This document shows, piece after piece, positions 52,062-61,077 of a stretch of DNA of 64,000 bases. Made by a program: the position numbers and the translations under genes. The notes beneath the pieces are model-generated. The model was not told the origin of the DNA. It made no database searches and worked only from the letters and a program-made list of their open reading frames with translations. The DNA comes from Microvirga ossetica (GTDB lineage Bacteria > Pseudomonadota > Alphaproteobacteria > Rhizobiales > Beijerinckiaceae). The stretch is from contig NZ_CP016616.1 in assembly GCF_002741015.1 (NCBI RefSeq), positions 1,821,501 to 1,885,500 of the forward strand, in the 5' to 3' direction. Every line of letters begins with the position of its first letter. The stretch's first letter is position 1.

Positions 52062-53753
52062 CTATTTGCGTTCCCACTCTTCCGACCAGATCTGCAGCGG
52101 ATCGAGAGTGCCTTGCCGGAAGTTCACCAGATCAGGCACGGCAACATAGGCCCGCGGGTAGAAGTAAAGCGGGAGCATCGGCAGGTCTTCCGCAAAGATC
52201 TGCTGCACCGTTCCCCATGCCTTCTTGGCGGCATTGGGATCGAGTGACATTTCCAGCTCGCCGAGCGCCTTGTCCATGTCAGGGCTTGCATATGCAGAGA
52301 AATTGTTGCCGACGCCGTTGTTTTCCGCCTTCGGGATGGCGTCGGAACCAAGCGCAATGCGGGGAGAGACGGAAGGCGAGAAATCGATCGACGACATCAT
52401 CAGCGCCTTGAACTTCCTCTTGCGCGCCATTTCGCCATTGAATTCCTGCAGCGGCACGAAGTTGTTCTTGATCTCGACGCAGACCTCTTTCATCTGGCTC
52501 TGGATGACTTGGGCGATCTGCTCCCGAGTCTGGTTGCCCGCAGTCGACACCAGCTCAAGCGAGAGGCGATCACCCTGCCCATTGACGCAGATCCCGTCGC
52601 GGCCCGGCTTCCAGCCTGCCTTCGCAAGCAGATCCTTTGCCTTTGCCGCATCGTACTTATAGATCATCATGTCCTTGTTGTAGAACGCATTCTGATCGCT
52701 AAGAATGCCATGCGCCACCGGCTGCAGGCCGCCGAACAGTTCGTCGCTGATCGCCTTCCGGTCGATGGCGTAGAGAAGTGCCTGACGCACCGACTTATCC
52801 TTTAGAATCGGATTGTCGAAGTTGACCGCGATGCGCTCCAGATTGGTTCCGTAAGCGAGGTGATATGTGAATTTCTTCGGCTGCTGCGCTCGCAGATCGA
52901 GCATCTGCGAAAAGCTGATGCCTCCGGGGCTGACGGGTACCGCATCGACGGCACCGGCAAGAAGGTTCTGAAGCAATGCCGAGGAGTTATCGCGGTAGCT
53001 TAGAACGATGCGCTGCAGGTGCGGCTTGGTTCCCTGCCATTTCGGGTTGGGAGTGAACACGATGCGCGTGCCGATCTGATAGTCGCTGAGAAGATAAGAG
53101 CCGTTCCAAAGACCTGGATTGGTCGGCTGCGTGTTGTAGAGCGACTGCTTCACATATGTGTCGAGCGTCGGATTGGCTGCATAGACCGGCCCTTCCAGAT
53201 GCGCCGGCAGAACTTGATCCCAGGAATTGTAGCTGGAAAGAACCTGAGGAAGCGTCAGAATGACGGTCCTGTCGTCGACGATCTCCAGTTCCGAGGCGCG
53301 GTCCCACGCATTGTAGTTGGAAAATCCGATCTTCGGATCGCGTCCCATCTTCCAGGTAAATTCGATGTCCTTCGACGTAACCGGCACACCGTCGCCCCAG
53401 GCGAGCCCCTTCTTCAGGGCCAGCGTCACCTTCATGCCTTTCTTGCCATCAGGCATGTCGACGATTTTCGCAAGACCGTTCTCGATTGTCGGAAGCGTCT
53501 CGCAAAGGATGCACTGGTTCTCGACATTCTCGTTGAAAGCCGTCATCGGCCTCAGCGAATAGTTGACGACCAGGCGCTTGGTGTTGTTGACCTGAACCAA
53601 CGGATGGAAGTTCGTCAGGAATTGAAGCTGGCCCACGACGAGCTGGCTCTTGTTGGATTGTGCCGTCGCCACGGACGATCCGGCAGCCGCAATGACGGCG
53701 CCGGCCAGGATGACTTTGGCGAACGATATTGGAACTGACTTTACAGACTTCAT
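52062..53753 (-). CDS. Oligopeptide-type ABC transporter substrate-binding protein
   Basis: 563 residues from ATG 53753 (GGAGGAAGAA upstream), with a Sec signal peptide (AKVILAGAVIAAAGSSVATA). SBP_bac_5 fold: YSLRPMTAFNENVENQCILC, KKGLAWGDGVPVTSKDIEFT, RQALLYAIDRKAISDELFG and KDLLAKAGWKPGRDG. It captures peptides or other extended ligands in the periplasm for the permeases encoded next. The frame stays open to 54512 over the permease gene; that part is a shadow. Confidence 0.9.
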   Translation of the reverse strand: MKSVKSVPISFAKVILAGAVIAAAGSSVATAQSNKSQLVVGQLQFLTNFHPLVQVNNTKRLVVNYSLRPMTAFNENVENQCILCETLPTIENGLAKIVDMPDGKKGMKVTLALKKGLAWGDGVPVTSKDIEFTWKMGRDPKIGFSNYNAWDRASELEIVDDRTVILTLPQVLSSYNSWDQVLPAHLEGPVYAANPTLDTYVKQSLYNTQPTNPGLWNGSYLLSDYQIGTRIVFTPNPKWQGTKPHLQRIVLSYRDNSSALLQNLLAGAVDAVPVSPGGISFSQMLDLRAQQPKKFTYHLAYGTNLERIAVNFDNPILKDKSVRQALLYAIDRKAISDELFGGLQPVAHGILSDQNAFYNKDMMIYKYDAAKAKDLLAKAGWKPGRDGICVNGQGDRLSLELVSTAGNQTREQIAQVIQSQMKEVCVEIKNNFVPLQEFNGEMARKRKFKALMMSSIDFSPSVSPRIALGSDAIPKAENNGVGNNFSAYASPDMDKALGELEMSLDPNAAKKAWGTVQQIFAEDLPMLPLYFYPRAYVAVPDLVNFRQGTLDPLQIWSEEWERK

Positions 53754-53788
53754 TTCTTCCTCCCTAGGCTTTTGTTTACCGCGCTTTG

Positions 53789-54739
53789 TCAATGCGAACC
53801 TGAACCTGTCTCCGCGCGCGGGTCGAAGGCAGATCTCACCCCGTCGCCGACGAAATTCACCGCCATGACCGTGCTGAAGATGAGAAGGCCCGGGTAGACG
53901 GCGAGCATCGGCGCCGAGATGATCAGCTGCTGTGCGTTGGTCAGCATGTTGCCCCATGTCGGCGTCGGCGGAACGATGCCGAAGCCGAGAAAGCTCAGGG
54001 TCGACTCGAACAGGATGATGCGGCCGACGGAGAGCGTCATGGCAACGATCAGTGGCGTTGCGATGTTCGGCAGGATGTGAACGAGGATGTTGTAGCGTCC
54101 CCTGGCGCCGCTCACGGTCGCAGCCCGCACATAATCGACATTGCGGACCGTTATGGTGCCCGCGCGTGCAATCCTGGCAATCGTGGTCCAGTCCACGAGC
54201 GCAATGATGATCACGATCCTCAGGAAGACCACCGTCGGCGAAGCGGCAGAATCCTGGCTCAGACCAATCTTCGTGAGGTCCACGGCGCCAAGGACGATCA
54301 GAACCGGGATCAGAGGCAGAGCGATAATGCAATCCGTCATCCGCATGAGGATGTTGTCGAACCGCCCCCCGACGTAGCCGGCAATCACACCGACCGCGAT
54401 CCCGATGACAGCCGTGATGAAGGTTGCCAGAAGGCCGACGGCAATCGACACCTGCCCGCCATAGAGCAGTCGCAGGAGGACATCCCGGCCGAGATCGTCG
54501 GTGCCGAGCCAATGCTGAGCGGATGGCGGCCGGAACCGCCGCAGCAGGCTGGTCGCGTTGGCATCGAGGCCCATCAGGTATTCGATCGGTCCAGCCATCG
54601 CACAGGCAGAAGCCAGAAGTAGAACGAAGACCAGCGATACCATCGCCAGCTTGTTGTGGCGAAACCTCTCCCAGCGCTTTCTCCAGACCGAGTTCTCACG
54701 GGAGAGTGTCGAGACGTCTGACAAGGTCGCGGTGCTCAT
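53789..54739 (-). CDS. ABC transporter permease, OppC/DppC type
   Basis: 316 residues, six membrane segments with the N-terminal OppC_N helix (RFRHNKLAMVSLVFVLLLAS). WLGTDDLGRDVLLRLLYGGQ is diagnostic of the DppC/OppC branch, and the EAA loop region reads YVRAATVSGARGRYNILVHI. It overlaps the start of its partner permease by 4 bp (ATGA), as expected for a coupled operon. Confidence 0.92.
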   Translation of the reverse strand: MSTATLSDVSTLSRENSVWRKRWERFRHNKLAMVSLVFVLLLASACAMAGPIEYLMGLDANATSLLRRFRPPSAQHWLGTDDLGRDVLLRLLYGGQVSIAVGLLATFITAVIGIAVGVIAGYVGGRFDNILMRMTDCIIALPLIPVLIVLGAVDLTKIGLSQDSAASPTVVFLRIVIIIALVDWTTIARIARAGTITVRNVDYVRAATVSGARGRYNILVHILPNIATPLIVAMTLSVGRIILFESTLSFLGFGIVPPTPTWGNMLTNAQQLIISAPMLAVYPGLLIFSTVMAVNFVGDGVRSAFDPRAETGSGSH

Positions 54740-55689
54740 TTCAGGACAATCCTCGGATCGAGCCAGGCATAGGCAAGGTCGGCCAGAAGGCTCGACAGCA
54801 GAGTGACGATGGTCGCCAGCAGGAGGCCGACAAGCGCTAGGTTGAAATCGATGTTGCTGACGGCGTCATAGATGATCTTGCCCATGCCCAGCATGCCGAA
54901 GATCGTTTCGACAACCAAGGCACCTGAAAACAGGGACCCGAACCCCAGCGCCAGCACGGTCACCATCGGGATAAGAGCATTGCGCAGCGCATGGCGGATG
55001 ATGACTGCACTTTCAGACAGACCCTTCGCGCGTGCGGTTCGGACGAAATCGGAATTCAGCGTCTCGATCATCGACGCGCGGACGTAGCGCACCAGCGGGC
55101 CGACATGAAAGAATGTCAGGACCGTTACCGGCAGGATCATATGGACGATCTGCTCGCTCAACGAAGCATCTCCCATCAGCGGTGTGCCGCTGGCGGGGAG
55201 CCATCCCAGTTTTACCGAGAACACGATGATGAGGATGAGGGACGTCCAGAAGCCGGGAAGGGAAATGCTCGCGAAGGCGAAGAGGCTGATCAGGCTGTCC
55301 GTCCAGCCGCCGGGCCTGCGCGCCGCAAGGGCGCCGAGCAGCATCGCTAGCGGAATGCTAATGATCTCGGTCGCCACGAGGAGCTTCGCCGTCTGGACGA
55401 TCGCAGGCCCCAGAACCTCGAGGACGGGGCGAAAGTAGACGCTGGAATAGCCGAGATCGCCATGCAGCGCCGAGTAGAGCCAGTGTCCGTAGCGGACGTA
55501 GACGGGCTGATCGAGCCCATAGAGAGCGCGCATCTGCGCCATCGTCTCCGGCGTGAGCGATGGGTTGCCTTCGAGCATGTTCTCCACCGGATCGCCGGGC
55601 ATCAGCCCGATCAGCATGAAGAGCAGCAGCGACATCACGAGAATGACGAGCACGGCTTGGAGAAGGCGCGATATCGTGTATCTCAACAT
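54736..55689 (-). CDS. ABC transporter permease, OppB/DppB type
   Basis: 317 residues from ATG 55689 (MLRYTISRLLQAVLVILVMS); a frame extension to 55827 is a shadow of the ATPase gene. GLMPGDPVENMLEGNPSLTP and YVRASMIETLNSDFVRTARA, with KGL in the EAA loop, identify the DppB/OppB branch. Pairs with the OppC-type subunit in the inner membrane. Confidence 0.92.
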   Translation of the reverse strand: MLRYTISRLLQAVLVILVMSLLLFMLIGLMPGDPVENMLEGNPSLTPETMAQMRALYGLDQPVYVRYGHWLYSALHGDLGYSSVYFRPVLEVLGPAIVQTAKLLVATEIISIPLAMLLGALAARRPGGWTDSLISLFAFASISLPGFWTSLILIIVFSVKLGWLPASGTPLMGDASLSEQIVHMILPVTVLTFFHVGPLVRYVRASMIETLNSDFVRTARAKGLSESAVIIRHALRNALIPMVTVLALGFGSLFSGALVVETIFGMLGMGKIIYDAVSNIDFNLALVGLLLATIVTLLSSLLADLAYAWLDPRIVLK

Positions 55690-55693
55690 CGGC

Positions 55694-56638
55694 TCAGTCC
55701 TTGAAATGGCAGGCGGACAATTGCGTGGGGCGACCCGGAGCCGGCAGGAGCTCCGGCCTCGTCTCACGGCAGATGGCTTGTGCGCGCGGGCACCGTGTGT
55801 GAAAGACGCAGCCGGAGGGAGGAGCAAGCGGCGAGGGCATCTCGCCTCTCAGGATCTGCTCCTTCTTTCGACGCCCTTTGCCGATGCGGGGAACGGCGGC
55901 GAGCAGAGCCTGCGTGTAGGGATGACTCGGGGTACCGAAGAGATCGTCGCGCGATGCGACTTCCATCAGCCGCCCAAGATAAAGCACGGCGACCCGGTCT
56001 GCTAAGTGCCGGACGACACCAAGATCATGGCTGATGAAAAGATAGCTGATCCCGTGCTGCTGCTTGATGTCGTCCAGCAGGTTGAGCACCTGACTCTGGA
56101 TCGAAACGTCGAGGGCAGACAAGGGCTCGTCGGCGACGATCATTTCCGGTTCCGCGATCAACGCCCGCGCGATTGCGATGCGCTGGCGCTGACCGCCTGA
56201 GAATTGATGGGGATAGCGACCGGCCGCCTCCGGAGGGAGCCCCACCTGGCCGAGGACCTCGATCGCCCTCGCCAATCGCGCTTTCGACGCGACGCCCTTC
56301 AGCCGCAGAGGTTCTGCGACGATCTCGCCAACGACCATGCGCGGATCCAGTGCGGAGAAGGGATCCTGAAAGATCACCTGCACCGGAGGACGCCCGTCTG
56401 CATTCGCTCGGTTGCCGCCGAATGTGACCGTTCCGGCCGTCTGCTTGCGCAGGCCCGCCACGACATAGCCCAGTGTGGTCTTTCCGCTTCCGCTCTCTCC
56501 CACGAGCGCCAGCGTCTCGCCCTTCGAGACCGTGAGCGAGACGTCGTTGACGGCCTGCAGCACGGTCTTTGGTTTGAGGAAGCCACCCTCCAGAGGGATG
56601 TCGACATGGATACGATCGAGCGTCAGAAGTTCGGTCAT
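55694..56638 (-). CDS. ABC transporter ATPase, OppF/DppF type
   Basis: 314 residues from ATG 56638, overlapping the previous stop by 4 bp. Walker A ALVGESGSGKTTLGY, Q-loop VIFQDPFSALDPRM, signature QFSGGQRQRIAIAR, Walker B MIVADEPLSALDVS and the C-terminal oligopeptide-transporter domain with GCVFHTRCPRAQAIC. Powers import together with the OppD-type subunit. Confidence 0.92.
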   Translation of the reverse strand: MTELLTLDRIHVDIPLEGGFLKPKTVLQAVNDVSLTVSKGETLALVGESGSGKTTLGYVVAGLRKQTAGTVTFGGNRANADGRPPVQVIFQDPFSALDPRMVVGEIVAEPLRLKGVASKARLARAIEVLGQVGLPPEAAGRYPHQFSGGQRQRIAIARALIAEPEMIVADEPLSALDVSIQSQVLNLLDDIKQQHGISYLFISHDLGVVRHLADRVAVLYLGRLMEVASRDDLFGTPSHPYTQALLAAVPRIGKGRRKKEQILRGEMPSPLAPPSGCVFHTRCPRAQAICRETRPELLPAPGRPTQLSACHFKD

Positions 56639-57645
56639 GATCCAACCTTGTGACAGGCTACGTGATGACCCGGCGCGACCTCCACGAAATCCGGCTCCGT
56701 CCGGCGGCATCCCTCGTCCGCCCGCGGGCAGCGGGCGGCGAAACGGCAGCCGACTGTGATGCCGGACGTTACGCGGCCGGGAATGACGTACAGGCGCTTC
56801 ACCTGCCTGTCGGGATCCGGCAGAGTCGCGATCAGGCCCTGCGTGTAGGGATGCAGCGGATTGGCGAACAGGTCGTCGGAGGGTGCGTATTCGACAGCCT
56901 TGCCGGCATACATGACCATGATCGAATGGGCGACTTCCGACACGACCGCGAGATTGTGGCTGATGAATTGTATCGACATCTTCGCCTCGTCCTGAAGCGT
57001 CAGCATCAGGTCGAGGATCTGCGCCTGGATCGTAACGTCCAAGGCGGTGGTGGGCTCGTCCGCAATCAGAAGCTGGGGCCGGCAGGCGAGCGCCATGGCG
57101 ATCATAGCGCGCTGGCGCATGCCGCCGGACAGCTGATGCGGGTAATCCTGAGCCCGCCGGGCCGGCGATGGAATTCCGACCGATGCGAGAAGGTCGACGG
57201 CACGCTTATCCGCCACTCGCCGGGAAAGCTTCTCGTGCTTGGTAAGAACCTCCCCTATCTGGCGGCCCACCTGCATGACCGGATTCATGGCGGTCATCGG
57301 TTCCTGGAAGATCATCGCGATATCGCGTCCTCTCAGCTGCTGCCACTGGCGCTGGGAGAAGGAAGCCAGATTGCTTCCATTAAACCCGATCGTGCCCCCG
57401 ACCTTCCCGCCTGCAATCAGCCCGAGCAGCGCAAGAGAGGTCATCGTCTTGCCGCAACCGCTTTCCCCGACGATGCCGAGCGTCTCTCCGCGGGCGATGG
57501 AATAGCTCAGTCCCCTGACAACCTGGACAGGTCCTGCTGCACCGGGAAACGTGACGGTGAGATCGCTGACATCCAGCAACGGCGACGAACTTGTGGCATT
57601 CGCGACGGTGCGCGCATCGGCAACCAATTGGTCAGCGTGCTGCAT
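56635..57645 (-). CDS. ABC transporter ATPase, OppD/DppD type
   Basis: 336 residues. Walker [21 protein letters not shown]-loop [14 protein letters not shown], signature [14 protein letters not shown], Walker [15 protein letters not shown] and a C-terminal [15 protein letters not shown] segment. First of the four transporter subunit genes after capA; the order D, F, B, C and then the binding protein is read along the minus strand. Confidence 0.92.
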   Translation of the reverse strand: MQHADQLVADARTVANATSSSPLLDVSDLTVTFPGAAGPVQVVRGLSYSIARGETLGIVGESGCGKTMTSLALLGLIAGGKVGGTIGFNGSNLASFSQRQWQQLRGRDIAMIFQEPMTAMNPVMQVGRQIGEVLTKHEKLSRRVADKRAVDLLASVGIPSPARRAQDYPHQLSGGMRQRAMIAMALACRPQLLIADEPTTALDVTIQAQILDLMLTLQDEAKMSIQFISHNLAVVSEVAHSIMVMYAGKAVEYAPSDDLFANPLHPYTQGLIATLPDPDRQVKRLYVIPGRVTSGITVGCRFAARCPRADEGCRRTEPDFVEVAPGHHVACHKVGS

Positions 57646-57756
57646 GCGTCACCTCCCTTTTCTACGATGCCCTTGGCGCAGAACCGCGTCAGTTCATCTG
57701 TTTTGCTTGTGCGGCCTGCGGCGGATCCTCTCTGCCGCAGGCCGCAGCTTCAAGTC

Positions 57757-59118
57757 TCAAAGCTCGACGATTCCCACGCCGTTTCGGATCTCGATATAGG
57801 TTCCGAACGGCTCCGACAGGCGACGGTACCGATCGAGAATGCGCACGGCATCCTCACCCTTTGCCATCATCGGGCGTCCCTCGGTGAGGTGATGCTCGCC
57901 CTTGCCCGTCCGGCGCGTCTGGTTGGCCTGACCGGAGGAGTCGCGCCCCATTTCCACCGGATGGAGGAGGATGCGCTTCACTTTCTGGTCGTCCATCTCC
58001 AGCTGAATGATGGCCGAGCTCCACCATGTGTCCGACGGCGTATCGAGTCCCGGATGGAGTGGATGGGCAGCCGGCGTGAGCATCGGCAGGCGGTCCACGT
58101 CGTGCCCCCAGGCGTCGTAGCTATCGTAGGGCACGCGCTGGATGAATTCAGACTGGGCGAAGAAGTTTCCGAGACCGTAGAAGATTGGCTTGCCGTTGTA
58201 GATCTCGATGCCGAGCGTGCGATGCCAACCGTGCCCAACATAGATATCCGCGCCGCCGTCGATGGCAGCACGAGCGAATTGCTGGACGAATTTCGGAGGC
58301 GTGTCGCCGCGCGGACCGTCCGAGACGCTGAAGTGATGTGCGACGATGACGAGATCCGCCATCGAACGCGCCTCGTCGATGGAGCGCAAGTTGCGATCGA
58401 GATCCCTCTGATGGCAGCGGCTGATGATCTCGCAGCGATCGCCGACGAAGAAGGAGTCGGGATCGCCCCATTGCTGAGCGCCGGGGATTTGAATACCGAA
58501 GGAGCCTTCCCTGCCATGCTTCGGCGCTTTCGCGATGTTGAGCTTCTGCGCGAAATCCTTGAGGTTTCGAGCTGTCTGCTCATCGATCATGAATTCGAAG
58601 TTCAGGCGAAGAGGGTTGACGCCGGGCCGGCCGCGCAGCGCGCCTTTCGGATGACTGGCCCACATGAAGTGCTGGTTTCCCGAGCTGGTGGAGACGAGCG
58701 CAACGCGGCCATTCTTTTTCTCCACATAGCCAGGCTCACTCGCCAGCTCAAGATCGGCGCCGGTGCCCGCCGTGACGATGCCTGCGGCCTTCATGTGCTT
58801 TTTTGTGGCCAGAAGCCCCTCGGCGCCGAAGTCGAAGCTGTGGTTGTGAGCCGTCGACATGATGTCAAAGCCGGCCCACCTCAGGTCCTTGGCAATCTCG
58901 GGATCCGCCATCATGAAGCTGCCGATGCCCTGACCACGCGCCGGCCATTTGAGCTCATCGTAATCGGCAAAATTCATCTCGAGGTGGCCGTACGTGATAT
59001 CGGCATCCTTCAGCAGTTCGCCGACTTTGAGAAAGTCGGGTTCGTCGTGCATGGCGAACGGACGGTTCAGCATGCATTCGCCCGCCAGCGTCACTTTCCA
59101 ATTGCGCGATGTCGTCAT
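57757..59118 (-). CDS. CapA-family metallophosphatase-fold protein
   Basis: 453 residues from ATG 59118 (GGGAGGATTT upstream). It has the CapA/PgsA fold (calcineurin-like): VTLAGECMLNRPFAM, TYGHLEMNF, MSTAHNHSFDFGAEGLLATK, LVIVAHHFSVSD and IYVGHGWHRTLGIE, supplying the metal ligands. No signal peptide is evident. CapA proteins are known from poly-gamma-glutamate capsule synthesis, but soluble relatives occur with peptide transporters and may be hydrolases. It precedes the opp-type operon on the same strand and faces the GntR gene, so a role in uptake or degradation of gamma-linked peptides is plausible. Confidence 0.85.
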   Translation of the reverse strand: MTTSRNWKVTLAGECMLNRPFAMHDEPDFLKVGELLKDADITYGHLEMNFADYDELKWPARGQGIGSFMMADPEIAKDLRWAGFDIMSTAHNHSFDFGAEGLLATKKHMKAAGIVTAGTGADLELASEPGYVEKKNGRVALVSTSSGNQHFMWASHPKGALRGRPGVNPLRLNFEFMIDEQTARNLKDFAQKLNIAKAPKHGREGSFGIQIPGAQQWGDPDSFFVGDRCEIISRCHQRDLDRNLRSIDEARSMADLVIVAHHFSVSDGPRGDTPPKFVQQFARAAIDGGADIYVGHGWHRTLGIEIYNGKPIFYGLGNFFAQSEFIQRVPYDSYDAWGHDVDRLPMLTPAAHPLHPGLDTPSDTWWSSAIIQLEMDDQKVKRILLHPVEMGRDSSGQANQTRRTGKGEHHLTEGRPMMAKGEDAVRILDRYRRLSEPFGTYIEIRNGVGIVEL

Positions 59119-59475
59119 AAATCCTCCCTGGCCCAGCGCGTTGCCCGCTACTGCGCGCCGCAATGCCTTGCCGCATTCGCCTAAGATGTCTTGAGTTCGA
59201 AACTCGTCCCAACGAGACCCATCGATCTGGCTCCCGTACATTTCAAAGGTAACATGCAAGGGGGGTATTACTAGGTTTGCAATTTGCCTTTCAGATATAT
59301 CAATTTGATATAATGACCTCGGCCTGCTGGCGTCACTCCGCGGTGAGACCGGTCCGTCACCGCCAAGCGCCGTGGCGGGCATAAGGATCCTGGCCTCCCC
59401 TCGCCCAGGGCGAAAGCAGCAAGCCGATCCACAGCGGACGGGCACCACATTTTCTATGAGACGGCGGAGCAGCCG
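59119..59475. other. Region between capA and gntR genes with a 17-bp palindrome
   Basis: Holds the capA-opp promoter region on the minus strand and the 3' end of the GntR gene. The only clear structure is the inverted repeat at 59296-59312. Confidence 0.45.
59296..59312. promoter_or_regulatory. Perfect inverted repeat upstream of capA-opp operon
   Basis: TATATCAA-T-TTGATATA, an exact 8 bp palindrome about 180 bp upstream of the capA start in AT-rich DNA. It may be a regulator site; it does not match the TGGTATACCA palindrome near the GntR gene. Confidence 0.4.
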
Positions 59476-60153
59476 TCAGGCGATCGCCGACTTTTCCCGA
59501 AGCTTTGCCTCATGCGCAGCAACGACATGCGCCCGTGCGGCCGCCCTCGCCCCATCGGCATCGCCGCGCTCGATGGCCTCGACGATCCGGCAATGTTCGT
59601 CATGGGCCGCCCTAGCCCGCGTCGGGCTATGCAGATTGGTCGATGAAATGAGCATCATCCCGTCGCGCAGCACATTCAGCGAGGTCACCAGATAGCGGTT
59701 CTGCGCGGCGCCCTGGATCGTCTGATGCAAGGCATAGTTCAGTCGGCCCAGATCGGACGGGCTGTCCAGAAGCTCCGCCTCTTCATCCACGATCAGCCGC
59801 ATCAGCCTCAGTTCGGCCGTCGATGCGTTGCGGGCTGCCAGCCAAGCGGCGGTTCCTTCCAGTTCCTGCCGCATGAAATACAGCTCGTTGATCATCTGCG
59901 AATCCAGCTCCGCGACCCGCAGCCCTTTCTGGGGCGACGCACTCAGCAGGCCCTCAACCTCGAGCCGCCGCAAAGCCTCGCGCACCGGCGTGCGGCTGAC
60001 ATTCAGCTGCGTCGCCACATCCCGCTCGCGCAGGCGGGCGCCAGGGATGAAATGTCCGGAGCGAATGGCTTCGCGGATCTGGGAATAAACCCAGTCCGGC
60101 AAGGACTTATCGGGATCGCGAGAGCGAATGGCTTTTAGTGGCTCAGCTTCCAT
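59476..60153 (-). CDS. GntR-family (FCD) transcriptional regulator
   Basis: 225 residues from Met 60153 (a Met at 60210 is the alternative). Winged helix: QIREAIRSGHFIPGARLRER, then DVATQLNVSRTPVREALRRL and EVEGLLSASPQKGLRV. The C-terminal FCD domain has ELYFMRQELEGTAAWLAARN and DEHCRIVEAIERGDADGARA, with the metal-binding His/Asp pattern. It is divergent from the truncated capA gene and next to the intact capA-opp operon; a typical FCD operator lies in between, so it probably controls both. Confidence 0.9.
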   Translation of the reverse strand: MEAEPLKAIRSRDPDKSLPDWVYSQIREAIRSGHFIPGARLRERDVATQLNVSRTPVREALRRLEVEGLLSASPQKGLRVAELDSQMINELYFMRQELEGTAAWLAARNASTAELRLMRLIVDEEAELLDSPSDLGRLNYALHQTIQGAAQNRYLVTSLNVLRDGMMLISSTNLHSPTRARAAHDEHCRIVEAIERGDADGARAAARAHVVAAHEAKLREKSAIA

Positions 60154-60256
60154 GGTGTCCCTGACCTGGACTGCAGGCCGGTCGTTCCAACTCTGAAATG
60201 GTCGTAGCACATGCGCCTCCAGGGTGAAAAGGTGTTGACAGATCTCTTTGGTTCAC

Positions 60257-60270
60257 ATTGGTATACCAAA
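60257..60270. promoter_or_regulatory. Putative GntR/FCD operator
   Basis: ATTGGTATACCAAA contains the perfect palindrome TTGGTATACCAA, matching the T-G-G-T-n-n-A-C-C-A type bound by FCD-subfamily GntR regulators. It lies between the divergent gntR and capA-tctB starts. Confidence 0.65.
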
Positions 60271-60318
60271 TAAAACCAATATAGACCATCTCGATTTGCC
60301 TTGAGGGAGGAGCTCCAG

Positions 60319-61047
60319 ATGAAGATCGTGCTGGCCGGTGAATGCATGATGGCCCGGCCATGGTCGCGGTACGGCCATCCGGGCTTCGCCGGAGTAATGG
60401 ACCGGATGCGCGCGGGAGACGTGACCTACGCCCATCTCGAGACCGTCATCGGCTCTACCGCGGAACTGGAAGGCCCGAAAAGCGCCAACTGGACAGGCAG
60501 CTACCTGATTGCGCCGCCGTCCGTTGCCGACGAGCTGGCATGGGCAGGCGTCGATCTGGTCTCCGCTGCGAGCAACCATTCATTCGATTTCGGCACGTTG
60601 GGCATCCGCTCCACCCGTGCGCATTGCGAAGCAGCCGGCATGGCCTGCGCCGGCATCGGCACCGATCTCGAAGAGGCACGCGCTCCCGTTTACGCCGAGG
60701 CGCCCGATGGGCGCGTGGCATTGGTCGCACTGAGCACGGGAAACAAGGCCTACGAGGTGGCCGGACAGCGTAAAGGCGGCATCGCCGCGCGGGCAGGCAT
60801 CTTCGCCTTGTGGCTATTGGCCATTCTGGCTGGATTGGCCACGTTGGGCCTGTTCGTGACGAATGCGATTTTTGTCGTAGCCTATATGAGATTGGAGGCC
60901 CGTGAGCGCTGGTCGCTTGTGCTTGCAATGTCGGCATGCACGACCGCCTTCCTCTATCTCGTGTTCGAGCGCCTGCTGCATATCCCCTGGCCTCAGACCC
61001 TGCTTGGCAGCTTGGCGCCCGCACTTCAGGTCATCCCTGGCGTCTGA
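60319..61047 (+). CDS. Chimeric ORF: CapA N-terminal part joined to TctB C-terminal part
   Basis: 242 residues from ATG 60319 with GGGAGGAG upstream. Residues 1 to about 155 are CapA-like and parallel the intact gene at 57757: KIVLAGECMMARPWS, TYAHLETVIG and ASNHSFDFGTLGI. They stop before the second half of the metal site (the HH and GHGWH motifs are absent). From about GIFALWLLAI the protein becomes a membrane protein with three hydrophobic segments and an ending (LYLVFERLLHIPWPQTLLGS) typical of TctB, the small subunit of tripartite tricarboxylate transporters. A deletion that removed the end of capA and the start of tctB would explain this; function is probably lost for both. Confidence 0.7.
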   Translation: MKIVLAGECMMARPWSRYGHPGFAGVMDRMRAGDVTYAHLETVIGSTAELEGPKSANWTGSYLIAPPSVADELAWAGVDLVSAASNHSFDFGTLGIRSTRAHCEAAGMACAGIGTDLEEARAPVYAEAPDGRVALVALSTGNKAYEVAGQRKGGIAARAGIFALWLLAILAGLATLGLFVTNAIFVVAYMRLEARERWSLVLAMSACTTAFLYLVFERLLHIPWPQTLLGSLAPALQVIPGV

Positions 61048-61077
61048 CTTGTGAACCAACCATGCGGAGACTTTCGA

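Noticed and set aside
52062..54512. 816-residue reading of the substrate-binding protein
   Set aside because: The first ~250 residues overlap the OppC-type gene out of frame; a signal peptide and ribosome binding site fix the start at 53753.
56650..59184. 844-codon plus-strand open frame
   Set aside because: It is the antisense shadow of the OppD-type ATPase and CapA genes, whose motifs are clear on the minus strand.
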